Assembly (NCBI GenBank): GCA_016212665.1
Contig: JACREZ010000036.1
Span: 1 to 49,350, forward strand
Source of the DNA: Ignavibacteriota bacterium
Lineage (GTDB): Bacteria; Bacteroidota; Ignavibacteria; UBA10030; SZUA-254
Direction of reading: 5' to 3'
DNA: 49,350 bases
In this document: positions 43,649-49,350 of the stretch, piece by piece
Position numbering within the stretch: the stretch's first letter is position 1
How the letters are laid out: each line of letters opens with the position of its first letter
The notes under the pieces: generated by a model
Databases searched by the model: none
The model's input: only the letters and a program-made list of their open reading frames with translations
Told to the model about the DNA's origin: nothing
Made by a program: the position numbers and the translations under genes

Positions 43649-44185
43649 TTACTTGCCGCGGGTAAGGCGGTCAAGCACTAAATTAGTGTAATCGAATTTC
43701 ACATCGCCATAGAGCAAGATTTGAATCGCTTCGTTCTTATCGAACACGAATGTGAGTTTCTCATCTTTTGCAAGAGAAGCAATTGATTTCAGAACTTTTT
43801 CCTTAATCGGGTCGAGCAAGCGTTGTGTAACAATAGCCAATTCTCCGTCTCGTCCTAATTTCCTGTCGCGGAATTCGTTGTAGCGCTGCTCAAGCATGAT
43901 TAGATCTTGTTGTTTTTCTTTCTTCGCCGCATCGTTTAACATGGATTCCTTCGTCTGATAGTCCTTCAGTTTGTCTTGATATTCTTTGTTGAATATATCA
44001 AGTGAATCCTGAATCTTCATCTGGAATGCATCAATCTGCTTCTGTGCATCTTTCGCTTCAGAAAATTCCTGCATGATTTTCGCGGAATTCACGTACCCGA
44101 TTTTCATCGTCTGTGCATGAACTATTCCGCCAAAAAGTAAGCCGGCGATTATCAATAATAAAATATTTTTGTGTAGTACTTTCAC
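43649..44185 (-). CDS. OmpH/Skp-family periplasmic chaperone (copy 1)
   Basis: A 178-residue Skp-like chaperone with signal peptide (LLLIIAGLLFGGIVHAQ). It has the same plan as its neighbour: IGYVNSAKIMQEFSEAKDAQ, a helical arm (MKIQDSLDIFNKEYQDKLKD), then LTFVFDKNEAIQILLYGDVKFDYTN. The pair lies directly downstream of bamA, the usual place. Two copies may serve different client sets or form mixed trimers. Confidence 0.93.
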   Translation of the reverse strand: MKVLHKNILLLIIAGLLFGGIVHAQTMKIGYVNSAKIMQEFSEAKDAQKQIDAFQMKIQDSLDIFNKEYQDKLKDYQTKESMLNDAAKKEKQQDLIMLEQRYNEFRDRKLGRDGELAIVTQRLLDPIKEKVLKSIASLAKDEKLTFVFDKNEAIQILLYGDVKFDYTNLVLDRLTRGK

Positions 44186-44310
44186 TTGTTCCTCGTGTTG
44201 TTATTGTTTTGAGTAAATGTAAATAAATAAATACAAATTGCATCGGGGCACTGGAGTGGAGTGAATGGGAGAATTCTCCCTTGCGCTCAACACCCTGCAC
44301 CCCTGCATAT

Positions 44311-46719
44311 TCAGAATCCTCTTCCAAACTGGAAATGAAACTGCCAGCCGTCCGGTGTGCCGTCCGGGAAACCATACTTCCCGCCGCTGACATCATCAAT
44401 TCCGTAGCCATAATCAAAGCCAATCAGTCCGAGCGGATTCATCAGCAATCGTGCGCCGATACCGTACGAGCGTTTCAAATCGAATAAGTCTGCATGAGAG
44501 AAATCCGTAAAAACATTTCCACCTTCTAAGAAGGCAAGAAGATAAATCGGAATTGGTTCAAGCGTTACCGCGAGACGAAGTTCCATCGTTTGCTTAGTCA
44601 TCACTTTGCCGCCTAACTCTGTCCCCGCATCGCTTCGTGGTCCGATACTTCGTTCTTCATACCCACGCAACGGAGTTGTTGCAACCGCGCCAAGTCCGCT
44701 TCCACCCATCCAGAAATATTCAAGTGGCGGAATGACGGAATTATCTTCAAATCCGTCAACAAAACCAATCGAAGTCTGAGACGCTAACACAACTTTACTT
44801 GAACCGAATAGCGGTGTGTACCAATCTCCTTGAAATTGCCACTTGTGGTAATCCACGTTGCCAGGGAGGAACGGTCCGCCTGTCAATTCGATAGAAAGCG
44901 AAACGCTCGAACCGAATGACGGAAATATTGGATTGTCAATACTGTTCCGGGAAATTGACTGACTGATACTGTACTGCTGTGTGTTCCCTGTTTGATAATA
45001 ATAAATCCCGCCATTATCCCGAACATTGTTGTTCTGAAATCTCACTGTCCAATCTGCGCGGAAATAATCGTCGGGCCACTTCAAGCGGCGACCGAACCGA
45101 ACAGAAATTCCTGTCTGTTGAATATCTAAAAAGTAACTCTGTCGTGTGTCGAACAAGTTCACACCGAGTGTTGTTGGCGAACCGTAGAGCCACGGCTCGG
45201 TAAATCCGAAACTGAATGTTCTGTACCGTTGCCCCTCACCGAATTGCCACTCGAAGTTAAACACTTGTCCCGCGCCGCCGCCGAGCGGGTCTTTTATCGA
45301 AAAATTGTTGATGGTAAATCCAAGCGCACCCGTTACGCCGAACACCTGACTGTATCCAATCGAAGCGTTCACATTGTCGCTCGATTTTTCTTCAAGGTCG
45401 AAGACAACGTTTACTGTTTGGTCATCCACTGGAGAAAGTTCCGGTCCTTTCCCAAGTTTCTCCATGTTAAAATAATTCAATTGTTGTAACTGTCTGATGC
45501 TACGAACAATTTTTGCCTGACTGTAATATTCTCCCGGCTTCACAAACAACTCACGACGAATCACATAGTCGTGCGTCTTTGTATTCCCGCGTACTTCTAC
45601 TTTCCCCACTTTGAATTGATTCCGTTCAATAACTTGAATTGCAATATCAACACTGTCCCCTTCAACTCGCTTAACCTGCGGGTCAAGTTCCATTGTCAAA
45701 TACCCTTGGTCACGATACATTGAGGAAACATCGTTCAAGTCTTTGTTGCCGCGAAGATTTCCTTCGAAGCGTTCTTCATCAAAGATGTCTCCCTTCTTCA
45801 TGTCAAGACGTTCATTCAATGTTTCTGTCGGATAGACCGTTGCACCCTCCCATGTCATCGAACGAACTTTGTACTGTGGTCCTTCATGCACACGAACAGT
45901 GAGATTCACGTTCTCTTTATCTTCACTGTACCAAACTGAATCTGAAAGTATCTCCGCATCGAGGTAACCGCTTTTCCTGTAGAATGAAAGAATGCGCTTC
46001 TTGTCTTCTTTATATTTTACTGAATCAAACTGCGGCGATGACCAGAACTGCCACCAGACTTTTTCTTCCGTATCTTCCATTTCTCCTTCGAGTTCACCAT
46101 CGTCGAACGCTTCATTCCCCTCAAACTCAATTGAGCCAAGCATCACTTCAGGTCCTTCATCAATCGTAAACTTCACCACGACATAATTTGGCTTTGTCGA
46201 GTCTTCGACTACAGATTCCGAGGTTACTTTTGTCAGTAAATATCCTTCTGAAAAATAATACTCTTTGATTTTTTGAATCGCTTTATGGATTTCGCTCGGA
46301 GTGACGTATTGTCCTTCTGTGAACGTAAATTTCTTTTGAATATCATCCGCATCCAACTCATCGTTTCCGAGAATTTCAACACGAGTGAGACGGGAATTTT
46401 CCCTGACTTTAATGACTAAATAAATTCCGTTATCTATTTTTTTGTCGGAAAGAATCTGAACATCAGAAAAAATTCGTAACGCAAGCAACCGATTAATCGC
46501 ATTCCGATATTGATTTCCGGGAATCGTCACTTCATCACCGACACTCAACCCCGAATGTGTAATGATGGCGTTCGCATCGGTTCCGCCCTCTGTATTTCCT
46601 TCTACGGAAATCCCCAACACTTTATAAATTTTCTGCTCTCGCTGTTGCGCATTTCCACTCTGGAAAACAATCAACGAAAGAAATAAACTGAGTAAAACTA
46701 TGAAAGATTTTTTAAGCAA
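44311..46719 (-). CDS. bamA: Outer-membrane protein assembly factor BamA
   Basis: BamA is the essential insertase of outer-membrane beta-barrel proteins. The 802-residue protein has a signal peptide (FLSLIVFQSGNAQ), five POTRA domains (about 30-410; for example IYKVLGISVEGNTEGG, KVGKVEVRGNTKTHDYVIRR) and an Omp85 barrel (about 430-802) with the conserved GGSGLGAVATTPLRGYEERSIGP region and a C-terminal Phe (FQFGRGF). An acidic stretch (ELEGEMEDTEEK) sits in one POTRA linker. It heads the skp-lpx genes, downstream of uppS. Confidence 0.96.
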   Translation of the reverse strand: MLKKSFIVLLSLFLSLIVFQSGNAQQREQKIYKVLGISVEGNTEGGTDANAIITHSGLSVGDEVTIPGNQYRNAINRLLALRIFSDVQILSDKKIDNGIYLVIKVRENSRLTRVEILGNDELDADDIQKKFTFTEGQYVTPSEIHKAIQKIKEYYFSEGYLLTKVTSESVVEDSTKPNYVVVKFTIDEGPEVMLGSIEFEGNEAFDDGELEGEMEDTEEKVWWQFWSSPQFDSVKYKEDKKRILSFYRKSGYLDAEILSDSVWYSEDKENVNLTVRVHEGPQYKVRSMTWEGATVYPTETLNERLDMKKGDIFDEERFEGNLRGNKDLNDVSSMYRDQGYLTMELDPQVKRVEGDSVDIAIQVIERNQFKVGKVEVRGNTKTHDYVIRRELFVKPGEYYSQAKIVRSIRQLQQLNYFNMEKLGKGPELSPVDDQTVNVVFDLEEKSSDNVNASIGYSQVFGVTGALGFTINNFSIKDPLGGGAGQVFNFEWQFGEGQRYRTFSFGFTEPWLYGSPTTLGVNLFDTRQSYFLDIQQTGISVRFGRRLKWPDDYFRADWTVRFQNNNVRDNGGIYYYQTGNTQQYSISQSISRNSIDNPIFPSFGSSVSLSIELTGGPFLPGNVDYHKWQFQGDWYTPLFGSSKVVLASQTSIGFVDGFEDNSVIPPLEYFWMGGSGLGAVATTPLRGYEERSIGPRSDAGTELGGKVMTKQTMELRLAVTLEPIPIYLLAFLEGGNVFTDFSHADLFDLKRSYGIGARLLMNPLGLIGFDYGYGIDDVSGGKYGFPDGTPDGWQFHFQFGRGF

Positions 46720-46837
46720 AATATTTATTTGATAAATGAAAAATAATAATCACCCAAGCACCCTTCTCCTCACACCCTTGCAGGGAAAGAAGAAAGAAAT
46801 GGTTCGGATGACAAAGAATCGTCAACGTAAAAACACG

Positions 46838-47689
46838 TTACGACTGAACTACCTGCAACTGTTCGCTCACCATTCCGAACCGTCGCTCACGTGATTGATA
46901 ATTCCGAATCGCTTCGTACAATTCTTCACGACGAAATTGGGGCCAATAACATTGACTGATATAAATTTCCGAATATGCAAGTTGCCAGAGAAGAAAATTA
47001 CTGATGCGAAGTTCACCGCTCGTCCGAATAAGTAAGTCCGGGTCGGGAACTCCTTTGGTTGACAAATATTGTTCGATGAACTTCTCACTAATTTGTTCCG
47101 GGAGGATTGTTCCCTGCTTCGCATCTTCCGCAATCTTCCGGACGGCGCCGACTAAATCCCATCGTCCGCTGTAACTTAATGCGAGAAACAAATTTAATCC
47201 GGTGTTGTGCTTCGTCCGTTCGATGGCGTCGTACAATTCATCCTGCACTTCTTTCGGGAGCGATTGCGTCTCGCCGATTGTATGAACACGAACATTGTTC
47301 CTGTGGAGTTTATCGGTCTCATCTCGTAACGCACGCATCAATAAACGCATCAACATCGAGACTTCGTCTTTTGGGCGTTTCCAGTTCTCAGTTGAGAACG
47401 CATACAACGTCAGATACTTCACACCGAGTTGACCGCACGCCTCAACCGTATCGCGCACCGATTCAACTCCTTCGCTGTGCCCGGCTATACGCGGCAAACC
47501 ACGTTGCTTTGCCCAACGACCGTTTCCATCCATAATGACAGCAATATGAGTAGGGATGTGACCGTTCTGCTTCAGGTTTTCCTGAACTGTCCGGTCATCA
47601 CCGTTGGCAGGCTCGCCTAAGTTCTTTGAACGATGGCGAGCAGGCGCAACGCCTTGAGCGTTCACGTTAAATAGACCTATTTTCTTCAA
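46838..47689 (-). CDS. uppS: Isoprenyl transferase (undecaprenyl diphosphate synthase)
   Basis: UppS makes the C55 lipid carrier for peptidoglycan and other envelope glycans. Motifs are complete: AVIMDGNGRWAKQRG (catalytic Asp), GHSEGVESVRD, TLYAFSTENWKRP, LFLALSYSGRWDL, RTSGELRISNFLLWQLAYSEIY and YWPQFRREEL. The 283-residue frame starts at TTG and has about 45 extra N-terminal residues compared with the family; a GTG 24 bases later (MNAQGVAP...) is an alternative start. It is the first gene of the long envelope operon. Confidence 0.95.
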   Translation of the reverse strand: MKKIGLFNVNAQGVAPARHRSKNLGEPANGDDRTVQENLKQNGHIPTHIAVIMDGNGRWAKQRGLPRIAGHSEGVESVRDTVEACGQLGVKYLTLYAFSTENWKRPKDEVSMLMRLLMRALRDETDKLHRNNVRVHTIGETQSLPKEVQDELYDAIERTKHNTGLNLFLALSYSGRWDLVGAVRKIAEDAKQGTILPEQISEKFIEQYLSTKGVPDPDLLIRTSGELRISNFLLWQLAYSEIYISQCYWPQFRREELYEAIRNYQSRERRFGMVSEQLQVVQS

Positions 47690-47790
47690 TTTTTTCGATT
47701 TTTACGGAACAAAGTTAATCTATTTTGCATAGAAAAACAAGGAGTTTGAATTGTAGATTTATTCATTTACGATTGTACCATTGATGATGC

Positions 47791-47856
47791 GCGTGTTGTC
47801 GAATAGTCATTGCTTCTCCCGATTTATCGGGAGAAGCTATCTCACTGTCACTTGAA
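47791..47856. repeat. Half element of the 'attgcttc' family (copy 3)
   Basis: GCGTGTTGTCGAATAGTCATTGC matches 4069-4091 with two differences. The inner hairpin GCTTCTCCCGAT / ATCGGGAGAAGC (47812-47837) is perfect, and ATCTCACT follows as in copy 1. Outside it, 47690-47790 and 47857-47966 show no gene. Confidence 0.75.
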
Positions 47857-47966
47857 TTACAAACAATCGTTGTTGATAACAAAATATTGTGATTGAAGAA
47901 GATAACACAATGTATAAAAGATTGGTTCAAACAAAACCAACCGTTACATTGTGCTAACTCATACGC

Positions 47967-48797
47967 ATGAAGAAAATATTCACACGCATAATGTTCCTCC
48001 TTCTCCCTCTCGCCGTCGGACTTCTCCTCGGCATCATCCTCATTCTCTTGTTTGAAAACAATGTTGTCTATCATCCTATAAAATACTCAGAGGGAATGTG
48101 GAATACCTCTCTTCTTGATTTACCGATTGAAGAATGTACGTTTACAACTTCCGATGGATTGAAATTACACGGTTGGTTCCTCCCGAATGACACCGCTACT
48201 ATAACACTTCTATGGCTTCATGGAAATGCAGGCAATATTATTCACCGGCTCGACCAACTACGAAGATTCCGCTTGCTCCAATGTAATATCTTTATCATTG
48301 ACTACAGGGGATACGGAAGAAGCGAAGGCGAGCCGACAGAAGACGGATTATATCTCGATACTGTTGCCGCATACGATTATCTCCGCACACGCAACGATGT
48401 TCAACACTCGAAAATATTTGTGTACGGACAAAGTCTCGGCACCGCAGACGCGGTTGACCTTGCAACAAAACGAAGTTGTTCCGGCTTAATTCTTGAATCC
48501 TCCCTCACGAACGCAAAAGATATGGCTAAAGAAATGTTCCCCTGGTTCCCCATTCATCTTTTCATCCGTTCCCGGTTTGATTCAGAAACAAAAATCCGGT
48601 CGCTACATCTTCCTCTCCTGTTTGTTCACGGAAGTGATGATGACATTATTCCGATAACACTTGGAAAGAAACTATTTGACTCAGCGAACGAACCGAAACA
48701 ATTTTATGAAATCTCCGGTGCGGGACATAATGATTGTTATGTTGTGGGTTCGACGGTGTATATGCAACTCATAAAAGAATTTATGATACAGACTTAA
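47967..48797 (+). CDS. Membrane-anchored alpha/beta hydrolase
   Basis: A 276-residue protein with an N-terminal hydrophobic helix (FLLLPLAVGLLLGIILILLF) and an alpha/beta-hydrolase domain of the ABHD/S33 type. The oxyanion motif LHGNAGN, the nucleophile elbow GQSLGT, the acid residue in HGSDDDIIP and the His in GAGHND give a complete Ser-Asp-His triad. Length and layout match bacterial 'BEM46/ABHD13-like' hydrolases, probably esterases or lipases acting near the membrane. The substrate is unknown. Confidence 0.9.
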   Translation: MKKIFTRIMFLLLPLAVGLLLGIILILLFENNVVYHPIKYSEGMWNTSLLDLPIEECTFTTSDGLKLHGWFLPNDTATITLLWLHGNAGNIIHRLDQLRRFRLLQCNIFIIDYRGYGRSEGEPTEDGLYLDTVAAYDYLRTRNDVQHSKIFVYGQSLGTADAVDLATKRSCSGLILESSLTNAKDMAKEMFPWFPIHLFIRSRFDSETKIRSLHLPLLFVHGSDDDIIPITLGKKLFDSANEPKQFYEISGAGHNDCYVVGSTVYMQLIKEFMIQT

Positions 48798-48818
48798 CAA
48801 AATCAAATGAATCAACTT

Positions 48819-49027
48819 CATAAACCTTTAATCCATAATTTCTGTATGACGTGCCTTGTAACTACTGAAACATAATCGCGTTTTTTAGGAGGCTTATTCA
48901 ACTTTGTGTTAAATACAAAAAATAACTCAGGCAGTTTAATGAGAATGATAGGCACTTTAAAAAGTATCGCTCTTAGATATAGGTAGAATGTCCGCCCTGT
49001 TCTAACATGAATATCGATGTTCTTCGA
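48819..49027 (-). pseudogene. Possible 3' fragment of a gene, no start codon
   Basis: The minus strand is open for about 68 codons with no ATG start, ending at 48819 (TRHVIQKLWIKGL). The composition is protein-like, with a hydrophobic middle (FYLYLRAILFKVPIILIKLP). It could be a truncated gene or a chance open frame. No family is recognised. Confidence 0.25.
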
Positions 49028-49350
49028 TTATTAACGCCTCTAAAATCCGACATGGAAAATTATGAGGGGCAAATCCAACAAATACGTGAAAAGTAAGAAC
49101 TAGATACACCCATGAAATGGTGGATGAGGAAATAAAACAGAGGAATTAGAACGAACGATGTTCAAAAAAAGAGAACTACGTTATCCATTAAATAAAGCAC
49201 ACCCCTGCTCTCTTGACGAGTGCCAATCCTTGAACAAGTCTTCTGTATCTATTGAGCGAGTCCTTCTGTTGTGCTACACACCGAGCGGGATGTGTCGCAT
49301 GGTCAAATACGACCGTGCAAGAAATTCCACCCACGGTATCGGTGCAGCCA
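49007..49350 (+). pseudogene. Frameshifted coding remnant, cut by the window end
   Basis: A 29-residue frame (MNIDVLRLLTPLKSDMENY...) stops at 49094-49096. Shifting frame twice restores LDT, HEMVDEEIK and TEELERTMFKKRELRYPLNK, with the last frame open to the window edge. The pieces join into a continuous protein-like sequence across two small shifts and one stop, so a decayed gene is likely. A downstream ATG at 49158 could instead begin a separate real gene running past the window edge. Confidence 0.4.

Noticed and set aside
1-49350. Prophage, insertion sequence or integrated plasmid genes
   Set aside because: No integrase, transposase, replication or phage structural gene was recognised; mobility is only suggested by scars and small palindromic elements.

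Overview
The window looks like a chromosomal segment of a Gram-negative bacterium from the Bacteroidota/Chlorobi (FCB) group, most like an uncultured Ignavibacteria/Kapabacteria-type lineage. The pointers are a fused lpxC-fabZ gene inside a uppS-bamA-skp-skp-lpxD-lpxC/fabZ-lpxA run, an S46 dipeptidyl-peptidase, an M13 metallopeptidase, a BtuB/BtuG-like vitamin B12 uptake pair behind a cobalamin riboswitch, many lipoproteins, moderate GC and often weak Shine-Dalgarno sequences. The taxonomy is inference. No rRNA, tRNA, CRISPR array, transposase or phage gene was seen.

Left part (1-14.5 kb): a 42-bp tandem repeat, a lipoprotein and a TPR protein on the + strand. A long minus-strand run follows: two paralogous small lipoproteins, an outer-membrane-type protein, an M13 peptidase, HrpB helicase, RadC, a TPR/periplasmic-binding fusion, and an ABC-2 exporter permease with its ATPase. 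Nested inverted-repeat elements sit between genes.

Middle (14.7-26.5 kb): the most unusual region. Two membrane-anchored c-type cytochromes are followed by a 75-bp remnant of the 3' end of comM. Then comes a LytS/LytTR-type two-component system, divergent from a sulfur-handling operon: a secreted four-domain rhodanese, two YeeE/YedE half-transporters and a membrane-anchored rhodanese-like protein with Ser at the Cys position. The divergent promoter region holds direct repeats with a 21-bp period that resemble LytTR-family sites, plus a perfect palindrome. After the operon come two remnants of the cytochrome 3' end, an AT-rich unknown gene of 699 codons, and the intact comM. The order cytochrome - comM' - cargo - cytochrome' - comM is what single-crossover insertion of a DNA circle carrying a related cytochrome/comM junction would leave. 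The comM remnant differs from the intact gene almost only at synonymous positions, so it probably came from a diverged relative.

Right-centre (26.8-37.4 kb): a coiled-coil lipoprotein, a DPP7-like S46 peptidase, a YARHG-domain protein, the btuG-like/btuB operon with riboswitch and terminator, a divergent DUF2279-like protein with an almost leaderless promoter, a single-domain response regulator and a DUF1624-type membrane protein.

Right (37.4-47.7 kb): a tightly packed minus-strand envelope operon (uppS, bamA, two skp/ompH, lpxD, lpxC-fabZ, lpxA) running on into a LipM-like octanoyl/lipoyl ligase, panB and surE. The window ends with an alpha/beta hydrolase and about 550 bp without a clean gene, where a frameshifted coding remnant can be read.
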